A DNA stretch of 64,000 nt from JBBSBL01 sp038251325 (GCA_038251325.1 JBBSBL010000002.1:26691-90690), one strand, 5' to 3'; counted from the first letter of the stretch, positions 7,897 through 16,874 are shown. Numbers and translations are program-made. Notes: generated by a model not told the origin, from the letters alone.

Positions 7897-9189
7897 CTAC
7901 ACGGCCGCCGGCGTCCCGAGCTGCGCGTAGAGCGGGTGCCGCTCGACGATCGCGTCGACGCGCTCGGCCAGCTCCCCCCGCGCCGCCACGAAGTCCTCGG
8001 TGGCAAGGGCGGCGGCGAGGATGCGCCCGACCTCGGTGAAGTCCTCGGCGCCCAGCCCGCGCGTCGCCAGCGCCGGGGTGCCGATGCGCAAACCCGACGT
8101 GACCATCGGCGGACGCGGGTCGAAGGGGACGGCGTTGCGGTTCACGGTGATCCCGATGTCGTGGAGGCGGTCCTCGGCCTGCTGGCCGTCGAGCTCCGAG
8201 GCGCGCAGGTCGCAGAGCACGAGATGCACGTCGGTCCCGCCGGTCAGCACGCTGATCCCCCTCCCCGCGTCGAGCAGCTCGCGGCCGACGATCCGGGCCC
8301 CCTCCACGGTTCGGCGCTGGCGCTCGCGGAAGGTCTCGCTCTGCGCGATGGCGAGCGCGACGGCCTTCCCGGCGACGACGTGCATCAGCGGCCCGCCCTG
8401 CTGGCCCGGGAACACCGCGGAGTTGATCTTCTTCGCGTGCTCCTCCCGGCACAGGATCATGCCGCCGCGGGCGCCGCCCAGGGTCTTGTGGATCGTCGTG
8501 GAGACGACGTCGGCGTAGGGCACGGGGCTCGGATGGAGGTCGGCGGCCACGAGCCCGGCAAAGTGGGCCATGTCGACGAACAGGTACGCGCCGACCTCGT
8601 CCGCGATGTCCCGGAAGCGGGGGAAGTCGAGCTGCCGGGGGTAGGCGGACCAGCCGGCGATGATGAGCTTCGGGCGCCGCTCGCGCGCGATGCGGGCGAC
8701 CTCGTCCATGTCGATCAGGCTGGTCTCGCGGTCCACCCCGTAGGCCGCGACGTCGTAGAGCCGGCCGGAGAGGTTGAGCTTCATCCCGTGGGTGAGGTGG
8801 CCGCCATGGGCGAGCTCGAGCCCGAGGATCGTGTCGCCCGGCTCGAGCAGCGCGTGGTAGACCGCCGCGTTGGCCTGGGCGCCGGCGTGCGGCTGGACGT
8901 TGACGTGCTCGGCCCCGAACAGCGCCTTGGCCCGCTCGATGGCCAGCGTCTCGGCGATGTCGACGAACTCGCAGCCGCCGTAGTACCGGCGGCCCGGGTA
9001 GCCCTCGGCGTACTTGTTCGTCAGCACCGAGCCCTGGCACTCGAGGATCGCCTGGGGCACGAAGTTCTCCGAGGCGATCATCTCGAGCGTCCGCTGCTGG
9101 CGGTCGAGCTCGAGACGGAGCACCTCGGCGATCTCGGGATCGACCTCGGCCAGCGGGCGGGAGAAGTGGTGCTCGGGGAGATCGGTCAT
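7897..9189 (-). CDS. glyA: Serine hydroxymethyltransferase
   Basis: 430-residue PLP enzyme that interconverts serine and glycine while loading tetrahydrofolate with a one-carbon unit. Clear marks are EMIASENFVPQAILE and TNKYAEGYPGRRYYGG near the N-terminus, HGGHLTHG, FVDMAHFAGLVA, and the PLP lysine in VVSTTIHKTLGGARGG. Length is normal. It lies downstream of the tsaC gene in the same direction with a 95-base gap, and upstream of the wecA-like gene, a common order in this part of the Actinomycetota. Confidence 0.97.
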   Translation of the reverse strand: MTDLPEHHFSRPLAEVDPEIAEVLRLELDRQQRTLEMIASENFVPQAILECQGSVLTNKYAEGYPGRRYYGGCEFVDIAETLAIERAKALFGAEHVNVQPHAGAQANAAVYHALLEPGDTILGLELAHGGHLTHGMKLNLSGRLYDVAAYGVDRETSLIDMDEVARIARERRPKLIIAGWSAYPRQLDFPRFRDIADEVGAYLFVDMAHFAGLVAADLHPSPVPYADVVSTTIHKTLGGARGGMILCREEHAKKINSAVFPGQQGGPLMHVVAGKAVALAIAQSETFRERQRRTVEGARIVGRELLDAGRGISVLTGGTDVHLVLCDLRASELDGQQAEDRLHDIGITVNRNAVPFDPRPPMVTSGLRIGTPALATRGLGAEDFTEVGRILAAALATEDFVAARGELAERVDAIVERHPLYAQLGTPAAV

Positions 9190-9284
9190 CGGCGGGTCTG
9201 GCCCTTCGGGCGGAGCGTCGCGAGGCGGTCGGCGGCCCGCCGACGATACCAACGGGTCCCGGTGACTCCCGGCGTGAGCCGCGT

Positions 9285-9914
9285 TCAGCCGAGCGCCGGG
9301 CGGATCGCGTCCTCGGCCACGGCGCCGGGCCGCACGATCGCCCACGCGCCCTCGAACTCGAAGCGCCGGAGGTCGAGCACCGTCGAGGCGGTCCCGGGCA
9401 GCGGGCCGGCGTCGAGCACGAGGTCGGCGGCCGCCCGGATCGGCGCCGGGACGTCGCTCAATCGGCGCGCATCGGGGCCGCCGGCGTGGTTCGCGCTCGA
9501 CTGCAGGACCGGCCAGCGCACGGTCGACAGCGCGGCGAGCGGCCCGTCGAGCCGGGGCACGCGCAGGCCGAGGGTGCCCGGGTCGGGCCCGCAGGCCAGC
9601 GGCCAGCGGCACTCGGGGTTGGGCAGCAGGACCGTGACGGCGCCGGGGAGCAGGCGGCGCAGCGCGGCGTCGGTCCGCGGACCGAGCTCCGGGAGGGCGG
9701 CCAGGGCGAGCTCGAGCGCGAAGAGCATCACCGCGGCCGGCCTGTCCGGTGGGCGACCCTTCAGGGCGTAGAGGCGCCGGACGGCGCCCTTGTCGCCGGG
9801 CTCGCAGGCGAGGCCGTAGACCGTGTCGGCCGGGAACACGGCCACGCCGCCGACGCGCATGCAGCGCGCGAACGTCGCCGCGTCCTCGGCGGTGAGCCCG
9901 CCCGCGCCGCTCAC
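9285..9914 (-). CDS. tsaC: L-threonylcarbamoyladenylate synthase (Sua5/YrdC/YwlC)
   Basis: 209-residue YrdC-domain protein that makes threonylcarbamoyl-AMP for the t6A modification of tRNAs reading ANN codons. The family signature is readable as FPADTVYGLACEPGDKGAVRR followed by LKGRPPDRPAAVMLF, and the C-terminal SSANHAGGPDA and STVLDLR motifs are present. The GTG start at 9914 overlaps the prmC stop as GTGA, which implies translational coupling. The lysine of the usual K-x-R motif is present (LKGRP). Confidence 0.92.
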   Translation of the reverse strand: MSGAGGLTAEDAATFARCMRVGGVAVFPADTVYGLACEPGDKGAVRRLYALKGRPPDRPAAVMLFALELALAALPELGPRTDAALRRLLPGAVTVLLPNPECRWPLACGPDPGTLGLRVPRLDGPLAALSTVRWPVLQSSANHAGGPDARRLSDVPAPIRAAADLVLDAGPLPGTASTVLDLRRFEFEGAWAIVRPGAVAEDAIRPALG

Positions 9915-10732
9915 CGCCGGCCCGCGACGACCCGGTCGATCCCGGCGAGGTCCGGCCGGGGCCCGGCGTCGGCCCAGCCGCCGGCGCGCAGGAGCGTGCC
10001 GACCGCTTCCGCCTGACCGGCCCCGACCTCGAGCGCGAGGCGCGGGACCGCCCGTTCGGCGGCCTGGGCCACGAGCCGGCGAATCACGCTCAGCCCGTCG
10101 GCGCTCGCCGCGAGCGCGAGGCGCGGCTCGTGGCGCGCGATCTCCGGCGCCAGCCCCGTGAGGTCGGCCTCGGCGACGTAGGGGAGGTTGGCGACGACGA
10201 GATCGAGCGGCCCATCGATCCCGGCCAGCAGATCGGCCCGGGCGAAGGCCACGTCGAGCCCCAGGCGCGCCGCGTTCCCACGTGCGACCGCGAGCGCCCC
10301 GGCGCTCACGTCGGCGCCGAGCACCTCGAGGTCGGGGCGCTCGTCGGCGAGCGCGAGCGCGACCGCCCCGCTGCCGGTTCCCACATCGCACACCCGCGCG
10401 CCGCGCGGCGCGAGCTCGAGCGCCGCCTCGACCAGGGTCTCGGTCTCCGGTCGCGGGATCAACACCCGGGGGTCGACGGTGAGCTCGAGGCGGCGGAACC
10501 CGCGCCGCCCGGTGATGTACGCCACGGGCTCGCGTGCTTCGCGGCGCACGATCGCCGCGGCGAAGCGCCTCACGTCCCCGGCGTCAATGGCCCGGTCGCC
10601 GCGGCCGACGAGCGCCAGCCGATCGACCCCGAGCGCGTCGGCAAGCAGCACCTCGGCGTCGAGGCGGGGCGTCCCCGCCCCGGCGGCGCCCAGTCGGGCG
10701 GCGCCGGCGCGCAGCGCGGCGGCGACCGTCAC
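9911..10732 (-). CDS. prmC: Release factor glutamine methyltransferase
   Basis: 273-residue SAM-dependent methyltransferase that methylates the glutamine of the GGQ motif in release factors. The SAM motif is VCDVGTGSGAVALALA, the GRRGFRRLELTVDPRVLIPRPETE region is typical of PrmC, and the catalytic motif appears as N-L-P-Y (usually N-P-P-Y). It directly follows its substrate gene prfA, seven bases after the stop, and overlaps tsaC. I chose GTG 10732 because a longer in-frame start would overlap prfA by 41 bases. Confidence 0.93.
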   Translation of the reverse strand: MTVAAALRAGAARLGAAGAGTPRLDAEVLLADALGVDRLALVGRGDRAIDAGDVRRFAAAIVRREAREPVAYITGRRGFRRLELTVDPRVLIPRPETETLVEAALELAPRGARVCDVGTGSGAVALALADERPDLEVLGADVSAGALAVARGNAARLGLDVAFARADLLAGIDGPLDLVVANLPYVAEADLTGLAPEIARHEPRLALAASADGLSVIRRLVAQAAERAVPRLALEVGAGQAEAVGTLLRAGGWADAGPRPDLAGIDRVVAGRR

Positions 10733-10739
10733 CGGCGCC

Positions 10740-11792
10740 TCAGGCGACGGCCTGGGCCTCGAGGTGGCGGCGCTTCTCATCGTCCTGCAGAGCGGCGGTG
10801 AGCTCGGTGAGGTCGCCGGCGAGGATCTCGTCGAGGTTGTGGACGAGCAGGTTGATGCGGTGGTCCTTCACGCGCTTCTCCGGGAAGTTGTAGGTGCGGA
10901 TCTTCTCCGCCCGCTCCCCGCTGCCGACCTGGGCCTGGCGGCTCGCGGCCAGCTCGGCCTGCTGCTCGGCGGCGGCGCGCTCGTAGAGCCGCGCCCGCAG
11001 CACCCGCATCGCCTTGTCGCGGTTCTGGAGCTGGGACTTCTCGTCCTGCATCGCGACGACGATCCCGGTCGGACGGTGGGTGTTGCGCCCGTCTGATTCG
11101 GTCGTGTTCAACGACTGGCCGCCGGGCCCGGAGGAGCGGTAGACGTCGATCTGCAGGTCGTTCGGGTCGAGGTCGACGTCGACCTCCTCGGCCTCCGGCA
11201 GGACCGCGACGGTCGCGGTCGAGGTGTGGATCCGGCCCTGGGACTCGGTCTCGGGCACGCGCTGGACACGGTGCGTGCCGCCCTCGAACTTGAACACGGA
11301 GTAGGCGCCCGCGCCCTTGATCGCGAACGTGGCCGCGCCGTCGCCCGCGCTGATCGGCTCGGTCGCGAACCCGCGCGACTCGGCGTAGCGGGTGAGCATG
11401 CGGGCGAGGTCGCCGGCCCACAGACCCGCCTCCTCCCCCCCGGCGCCGGGGCGCACCTCGACGATCACGTTCTTGCCGTCGTTGGGGTCGCGCTCGACCA
11501 TGGCGCGGCGGAGCTCGGCGTCGAGGCGGGCCTTGCGCTCGCGTGCGGAGTCGAGGAGCTCGCGCACCTCGGCGTCCTCGGCGTCGCCCTCGTCGAGGAG
11601 CTCCCGCGCCCCCTGCTCGTCGTCGACCGCGCGCCGCCACTCCTGCGCGAGCCGCGCGGCGGGCTCGAGCTCGGCGTAGGCGCGCCCGGTCGCGGCGTAG
11701 CGCTCGCGGTCCCCGATCACCGCGGGGTCGCTCATCTCCCGCTCCAGCTCGGCGAAGCGCGATTCGATCTGCTCGACGAGCTGCTCGATCAC
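10740..11792 (-). CDS. prfA: Peptide chain release factor 1
   Basis: 350-residue RF1, which ends translation at UAA and UAG. The codon-reading motif P-E-T (PxT) occurs in RVPETESQGRIHTS, and the catalytic GGQ in SSGPGGQSLNTTES. Just after GGQ the sequence reads DGRNTHRPTG where most RF1 proteins have A-V/I-R-I-T-H-x-P-T-G. The start is GTG 11792. A TAGACT hexamer ends seven bases before it, which suggests a leaderless transcript. prmC and tsaC follow in the same operon. Confidence 0.96.
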   Translation of the reverse strand: MIEQLVEQIESRFAELEREMSDPAVIGDRERYAATGRAYAELEPAARLAQEWRRAVDDEQGARELLDEGDAEDAEVRELLDSARERKARLDAELRRAMVERDPNDGKNVIVEVRPGAGGEEAGLWAGDLARMLTRYAESRGFATEPISAGDGAATFAIKGAGAYSVFKFEGGTHRVQRVPETESQGRIHTSTATVAVLPEAEEVDVDLDPNDLQIDVYRSSGPGGQSLNTTESDGRNTHRPTGIVVAMQDEKSQLQNRDKAMRVLRARLYERAAAEQQAELAASRQAQVGSGERAEKIRTYNFPEKRVKDHRINLLVHNLDEILAGDLTELTAALQDDEKRRHLEAQAVA

Positions 11793-11799
11793 CCTGCGG

Positions 11800-11805
11800 A
11801 GTCTA
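11800..11805 (-). promoter_or_regulatory. -10 hexamer for a leaderless prfA mRNA
   Basis: TAGACT on the minus strand ends seven bases before the GTG start of prfA, so transcription would begin at or next to the start codon. No good -35 box is visible 16-18 bases upstream. Confidence 0.45.
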
Positions 11806-11846
11806 GGCGCGGCGACGCGCCGCCTCAGGGGGGCCGGGGTTGCGGC

Positions 11847-12885
11847 TCAGGCCGCGACGGCGGCCTCGGCCACCACGAGCCGGTCGCGGCCCTGCTCCTT
11901 GGCGGAGTAGAGGGCGACGTCGGCCGACTCGAGCGCGCGCTCGAGCGCGACCGGCACGGCGTCGGCCACGCTGACGCCGAGTGAGATCGACACCTGGACG
12001 CCGGCCGGCTGGGCGGCGGCGACCTCCTCGCGCATCCGCTCGGCGACGGTCGTGCACCCTTCGAGCGGCGTCCCGGGGAGCAGGACGAGGAACTCCTCGC
12101 CGCCCATCCGGTACACGGCATCCCCGTCGCGCACGCACCCTTCGAGGATCTCGGCGATCTCCTTGAGGACGGCGTCGCCGACCGCGTGCCCGCGGGTGTC
12201 GTTGATCCGCTTGAAGTGGTCGATGTCGGCCATGATCATCCCGACGTCTCGCGACTTGGTCTCGCCGTGGTGGGCGAGCTCCTCGAAGACCGGCCCCAGC
12301 GCCTTGCGGTTGAGCAGCCCGGTGAGCGGATCGTGAACGGCGTCGTCGCGGTGCTCCACGTCGGAGGCCATGAGCACCGAGGTGAGCATGACCACCCCGC
12401 CGAGCAGTGCCAGCGGGAAGATCAGCAGCTGCGGCTGATGGTCGACCTTCCCCGGATCAACGCCGACGGTGACCGCGACCATGAGCGCGGCCGTGTAGAC
12501 GAGCCGCGCGACCATGCCGCCCCGGTTGAACCGGGCGCCGAGGGTCACGGCCGGGATGGCCAGCCAGGCGACGGCGGGGCGAGCCGGGACCGCCGGTGAG
12601 CGCCGCGCTCACGGCGATGCACGCCTGCGAGATCCCCCACGACGCCGCGGCGCGGTACTCCGGGTGGCGGGCGAGCTCGATGTCGTGATCGGCGATCGCG
12701 AAGGCCACCGCGGCGACGGCGAGCGGCGCCAACGTCCAGAAGCCCAGCCACGGCCCGGCGGCGAGCAGCGCGCCCGCGAGCGTGATCATCACCAGGCGGC
12801 GCGTGGGCCCGATGCGCAGATCCATGTCGAGGAGCCTGCGGCGATCGGCCTCGGTGGGGCAGAGCCAGGTCCGCGGGGCGGACAT
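11847..12885 (-). pseudogene. Membrane-anchored diguanylate cyclase, broken by a 1-base frameshift
   Basis: GGDEF protein in two frames. The first part (ATG 12885, MSAPRTWLCPTEADRRR onward) has membrane segments around LVMITLAGALLAAGPWLGFW and ends at ALTGG. The second part continues as AWLAIPAVTLGARFNRGG, has further membrane helices, and then a complete GGDEF domain with MADIDHFKRINDTRGHAVGD and the active-site R-M-G-G-E-E-F. The whole span is one base longer than a multiple of three. Removing one C from the C-run at about 12576-12580 would restore a single frame of about 345 residues. This may be a true mutation or a sequence error. If repaired, it would make cyclic di-GMP. No I-site (RxxD) is obvious before GGEEF. 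Confidence 0.75.
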
Positions 12886-12960
12886 GCCTTCAGTTATCGG
12901 TGGCCGCGGGGGCGGTCTCGAGGTGGGCACGCCGCGCCGCGCCCGGCGACGCTCGGCTCC

Positions 12961-14004
12961 CTACGCCGCGACCTCCACGCCCACCATGTCCTCCGAGCGC
13001 AGGTCGCCCTCCACGGCGAGCACCGCGTCCAGCGCGGCGATCGCGACGGCGAGCTGCGCTTCGTCGGGCTCGCGGGTGGTGAGCTTCTGCAGCTGCAGGC
13101 CCGGCCACATCACGCCGCGGACCCAGCGCTTGCGGCGGTTGCGGCCCGCCCACTTGATGATCTCGAACGAGATCCCCGCGATGAGCGGCACGCCGATGAT
13201 CCGGGTGAAGAGCAGCCAGTACCAGGCCGGGAGGCCGATCGGCGCGAAGACGAAGATCGCGACGATCATGACGACGAGCAGGAAGCTCGTCCCGCAGCGC
13301 GGGTGCAGCCGCGAGTAGAGCTTCGCCCGCTCCGGGGTCAGCGTGTCCGCCGCCTCGTAGGCGGCGATGACCTTGTGCTCCGCGCCGTGGTACTCGAAGA
13401 CCCGTCGCAGGTCGCGCAGGCGCGAGAGCAGCACGAGGTAGCCGAGGAAGATGGCGGTCCGCACCACCCCCTCCACGAGCCAGAAGAGGACGGCGGAGTC
13501 GAGCTGGTCCTTGATCAGCGAGGTGAGCCCGACCGGCGCGATGAAGAAGAGCCCGATCGCGAAGATCAGGGCGAGGACGACGGTCCCCACCCACGCCCCG
13601 CTGGAGATCTCCTCCTCGCCCTCGGGCAGCTGGGCGTTGGCGGAGATGCCGAGCGCCTTGAAGCCGATCGAGAGCGACTCGGCGAGCGCGACGACGCCGC
13701 GGATCACCGGCCAGCGGTAGACCCGGTGGCGACGGGTCCAGGCGACGAGCGGGTTCGCGGTGACCTCGATCTCGCCGAGGGCGTCCTCGGGCGCACCGTC
13801 GGGCGCGGGCGCACGCACCGCCACCGCCCACGTGGAGACGCCGCGCATCATCACGCCCTCGAGCACCGCCTGGCCGCCGACCGGCGCGTCGCGCTGGGCC
13901 ATCAGCCGCCCGTCGGGCAGCACGGTCTGCGCGGCGTCCCGCGACGCCGGGCCGGCGCCGTTCGCCGACGCCCCGGCCTCCGCGCGCTCGGCGCGGGCGA
14001 TCAC
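12961..14004 (-). CDS. DUF1385 (YqhQ-like) membrane protein
   Basis: 347-residue DUF1385 protein. The family opening is GGQAVLEGVMMRG (about residues 43-55), and the conserved polar motif EYHGAEHKVIAAYE with a later RLHPRCGTSFLLVV is intact; these histidines and the cysteine suggest a metal site. At least four membrane segments flank them. The gene sits between rpmE and prfA, as in many Gram-positives, but its function is unproven. GTG 14004 gives a 34-residue Ala/Gly-rich leader; ATG 13902 (MAQRDAPVGG) is an equally plausible start. Confidence 0.88.
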   Translation of the reverse strand: MIARAERAEAGASANGAGPASRDAAQTVLPDGRLMAQRDAPVGGQAVLEGVMMRGVSTWAVAVRAPAPDGAPEDALGEIEVTANPLVAWTRRHRVYRWPVIRGVVALAESLSIGFKALGISANAQLPEGEEEISSGAWVGTVVLALIFAIGLFFIAPVGLTSLIKDQLDSAVLFWLVEGVVRTAIFLGYLVLLSRLRDLRRVFEYHGAEHKVIAAYEAADTLTPERAKLYSRLHPRCGTSFLLVVMIVAIFVFAPIGLPAWYWLLFTRIIGVPLIAGISFEIIKWAGRNRRKRWVRGVMWPGLQLQKLTTREPDEAQLAVAIAALDAVLAVEGDLRSEDMVGVEVAA

Positions 14005-14026
14005 GGAGCGCCCACCACGCCGCCGG

Positions 14027-14263
14027 CTAGCCGGCGGCCTTCTCGGCCTGGCGCTGCTCGGCCTGGCGCTTGGCGGCGCGGCGCTGGAAGCGCTCGACGC
14101 GACCGCCGGTGTCCACGAGCTTCTGCTTGCCGGTGTAGAACGGGTGGCAGTTCGAGCAGATCTCGACGTGGATCTCGGACTGGGTCGAGCGGGTGGTGAA
14201 CTCGTTGCCGCACGTGCAACGGACGTGGGCCTCGACGTATTCGGGATGGATCTCGGTCTTCAT
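14027..14263 (-). CDS. rpmE: 50S ribosomal protein L31
   Basis: 78-residue L31 of the zinc-binding type. It opens MKTEIHPEYVEAHVRCTCGN, and the four cysteines are visible as C-T-C (16, 18) and C-S-N-C (36, 39) ahead of HPFYTGKQKLVDTGGRVERF. A lysine/glutamine/alanine-rich tail follows. Zinc-containing L31 is normally replaced by a zinc-free paralogue under zinc limitation; no paralogue lies in this window. It heads the rpmE-DUF1385-...-prfA block. Confidence 0.97.
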   Translation of the reverse strand: MKTEIHPEYVEAHVRCTCGNEFTTRSTQSEIHVEICSNCHPFYTGKQKLVDTGGRVERFQRRAAKRQAEQRQAEKAAG

Positions 14264-14293
14264 GGCTCTGCGGTCCAGTCTAGCGAGCGACCC

Positions 14294-14305
14294 CAGGGGC
14301 CCCTG
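14294..14305 (-). terminator. Palindrome after the secreted-protein gene
   Basis: CAGGGGCCCCTG is a perfect 12-base palindrome starting two bases beyond the stop of the minus-strand gene at 14307 and before rpmE. It could fold as a short hairpin. There is no T-run. Confidence 0.3.
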
Positions 14306-14306
14306 C

Positions 14307-15056
14307 TCAGGCGGGGCAGGTCGCCGCGAGCGAGTTGTTGGCGCGGTTGGGATCCGCGATGAGGCCCGAGGGATCCGCCACGACCCGTGGCGGCGCGGCG
14401 GGATCACAGGCCGGCCCGGCGAAGCGCACGACGTCCTGGGCGCCCGGCCCGAGCGCCGGCAGCCGCTTGGTGACCAGCGCGGCGCCGCCCGCCTCCAGGG
14501 AGACCGTCGTGGCGCCGGAGCGGCCGCGGCCGACGTTGCGCACGACCGCGACGTAGCGGAAGACGCCCGGGCGCTCACCACGGTGGACGGCGACGCCGAG
14601 CACGGCGAGGTCGCCTCGCAGATCGCCCTGGACGCAGCGCCCGGTGACCTTCTGGGCGACCCGCCGCACGCGGCCGCGGGAGTCGAGCCAGCGGAAGCGC
14701 ACGACCATGCGGTAGGTGGCGGGGGTCGGCAGGTTGTTGACCGTCTTGCGCACCAGGTAGCCGCCGACGCCGCGGTCGGAGTAGGTCCAGGTCGAGAGCC
14801 CGTCCCCGCTCACGCGGTGGTAGGCGCCGGGGCCCGAGCGGCTGTAGAGGTCGAAGCGCAGGCCGAGGCGCTTGAACCGCGGCGCCGCGCGCAACCCGGC
14901 CCGGACCGTCAGCAGGCGGGCCTGGGGATCGGGCGAGGACTGGCAGGTCACGAGCTTGGCCGAGTGCGACAGCCGCCGGGCCTGCGCGGCGGCCGGAGCG
15001 AGCAGCGCGGTGGCCGCGAGCGCGGCGAGGAGCAGCATGGAGAGATGGCGCTTCAT
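14307..15056 (-). CDS. Secreted protein with a CARDB-like C-terminal domain
   Basis: 249-residue exported protein. A clear signal peptide (MKRHLSMLLLAALAATALLA, then PAAAQARR with an A-x-A site near residue 26) precedes about 120 residues of basic beta-rich sequence. The C-terminal half (VAVHRGERPGVFRYVAVVRN ... GRSGATTVSLEAGG ... IADPNRANNSLAATCPA) has the look of a CARDB/Ig-like fold, ending with the characteristic E/D-x-N-R-x-N-N. Four cysteines could form two disulfides. No enzyme motif is seen; an adhesive or envelope role is a guess. Confidence 0.65.
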   Translation of the reverse strand: MKRHLSMLLLAALAATALLAPAAAQARRLSHSAKLVTCQSSPDPQARLLTVRAGLRAAPRFKRLGLRFDLYSRSGPGAYHRVSGDGLSTWTYSDRGVGGYLVRKTVNNLPTPATYRMVVRFRWLDSRGRVRRVAQKVTGRCVQGDLRGDLAVLGVAVHRGERPGVFRYVAVVRNVGRGRSGATTVSLEAGGAALVTKRLPALGPGAQDVVRFAGPACDPAAPPRVVADPSGLIADPNRANNSLAATCPA

Positions 15057-15132
15057 GATCCGCCCTCTCTAACCCCGGCTCACGCCGGAAGTTGCGCCGC
15101 GGCGACGGCCGGCGCCGGCGCCCCTGCACCGC

Positions 15133-16872
15133 TCAGGTGATCTGGTAGAGCGGGCCGTCGCCGCCCTCGGGCGGGGTGAGCCGCCCGCCCTTCGCGGTGA
15201 TGGCGCCGCACTGCACGCAGTTGGTGTAGTTGACGATCACGTCGACCAGGCCCTCCTGCGGCGCGTCCTCGGGGATCTCGTACACCCCGGCCGGGCACAT
15301 CCACACCCAGGTCTCGGCCACCTCGCGCGGCACGCGCTTCTGCACGCGGATGTGGTTCGGCGCGTCGTCGCGGGTGTGGTTCCCGGTGATGTAGACGCTG
15401 GAGAGCTTGTCGAAGGTCAGCTTGCCGTCGGGCTTCGGGTAGGAGTCCTTCGTGTCGCCGATGAACATCGGCTGGACGTCGTTGCGGTGCAGCGTCCAGC
15501 GCCCGCCGGGGAACCGGCCCTTGGTGGCGATCATGAGGTTGACGAGCGGGCCGCCCTTGATCAGCCCCTTGGCGAAGGGCTGGCGCGTGTTGCGGACCTC
15601 GAAGAGCTCGGACCCGATGAAGGACTCCTCGACCCGGGTCTCGTAGTCCGAGAGCTGCCCGCGGCCGGTGAGCTGCGCGTAGATCGCCTCGGCGGCGTAG
15701 ATGCCGGACTGGATCGCGTAGTGGACGCCCTTGAGCGCCGCGAGGTTCACGAGCCCCGCCGCGTCGCCGACGAGCAGCGCGCCGGGCGCGCTGAGCTTCG
15801 GCATCGCCCAGTAGCCGCCGGCCGGGATCGCCTTGGCGCCCCACGTCACCCGCTCGCCGCCCTCGAGGATCTCGCGCACGAGCTTGTGGGTCTTGAACTG
15901 CTGGAGCAGGTCGTGCGCCGAGGTCGTCGCGTCCGCGTAGTCGAGGTCGATGACGAAGCCGATCGAGACGAGGTCGTCGCCGGTCCTCTCGTCCTTCATC
16001 GGATAGATCCACGAGCCGCCGATCTGGTGGTAGCGGGCCGAGATCTTCAGCGGCCAGCCGGCCAGCGTGTGGATCACGCGGTCCAGCGGCTTGGGGACCT
16101 TCCAGATCTCCTTGACCCCGAGCTCCCAGACCATCGGCTCGCGGCCCTCGGCGAGGTCGAACTCCCGGATCGCGGCCCCGGTGAGGCTGCCCCAGCAGCC
16201 GTCGGCGAGCACGGTGGCCTTCGCCACGACGTCCGCGCCGGGCTCGAAGTTGCCGAGCTCCTCGCCGTCCTTGCCGCGGCCCTTGTCGCCCGAGCGGACG
16301 CCTTGGATGGCGCCGTCGGTGACCAGGAGCTGCGTGGCGGCGGTCTCGGTGAGGATGTAGGCGCCGGCCTCCTCGGCCTGGCGCTGCATGTAGCGGCACA
16401 GCCCGGCGACCGAGACGACCTCGTTGCCGTGGTTGCGCTGGGGCGGCGGGGGCGGGATCCGGACCTTGGTGCGCCGGCTGGGCAGGAGGTAGATCGCCTC
16501 CTTCTCGACCTCGCCGTAGGCGAAGCCCTCCTCGCGCCACTGCTCGCGGGTCAGGTCGGGGAAGAGGTCCTGCAGCGGCCCGGGGCGCATGATCGCGCCG
16601 GAGAGGTTGTGGCCGCCGCACGTCTTGGCCTTCTCGATGACCGCCACGGGGACCTCGCCCAGGCGCTCGAGCGTCTCGGGGTCGTCGGCCAGGAGCTGGA
16701 GGAGGCGGTTCGCGCAGGCGAGGCCGCCGGTGCCGCCGCCGGCGATCACGACCCCGACCTCGATCCGCTCGTCCTCGGGATCGAGCTCGCGCTTGACGAA
16801 CTCGGCCGGCGAGTCCACCGGAGGCGGGAACTCGCTCGGCGCGACGTGGCCGTTGCCGTTCCGAGGAGCCAT
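15133..16872 (-). CDS. Electron transfer flavoprotein-ubiquinone oxidoreductase
   Basis: 579-residue ETF-QO, the membrane-bound FAD and iron-sulfur protein that passes electrons from EtfAB to the quinone pool. The FAD-binding motif is VVIAGGGTGGLACANRLL (about 41-58) and the second FAD motif is GALLVGDAAGLVNLAALKG. The C-terminal ferredoxin-like part contains CPAGVYE (Cys526) and NCVQC (Cys552, Cys555), but the fourth cluster ligand expected three residues later is Ile558. The ATG at 16872 lies two bases after the etfA stop, so etfB-etfA-ETF-QO form one operon. Confidence 0.92.
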   Translation of the reverse strand: MAPRNGNGHVAPSEFPPPVDSPAEFVKRELDPEDERIEVGVVIAGGGTGGLACANRLLQLLADDPETLERLGEVPVAVIEKAKTCGGHNLSGAIMRPGPLQDLFPDLTREQWREEGFAYGEVEKEAIYLLPSRRTKVRIPPPPPQRNHGNEVVSVAGLCRYMQRQAEEAGAYILTETAATQLLVTDGAIQGVRSGDKGRGKDGEELGNFEPGADVVAKATVLADGCWGSLTGAAIREFDLAEGREPMVWELGVKEIWKVPKPLDRVIHTLAGWPLKISARYHQIGGSWIYPMKDERTGDDLVSIGFVIDLDYADATTSAHDLLQQFKTHKLVREILEGGERVTWGAKAIPAGGYWAMPKLSAPGALLVGDAAGLVNLAALKGVHYAIQSGIYAAEAIYAQLTGRGQLSDYETRVEESFIGSELFEVRNTRQPFAKGLIKGGPLVNLMIATKGRFPGGRWTLHRNDVQPMFIGDTKDSYPKPDGKLTFDKLSSVYITGNHTRDDAPNHIRVQKRVPREVAETWVWMCPAGVYEIPEDAPQEGLVDVIVNYTNCVQCGAITAKGGRLTPPEGGDGPLYQIT

Positions 16873-16874
16873 CG

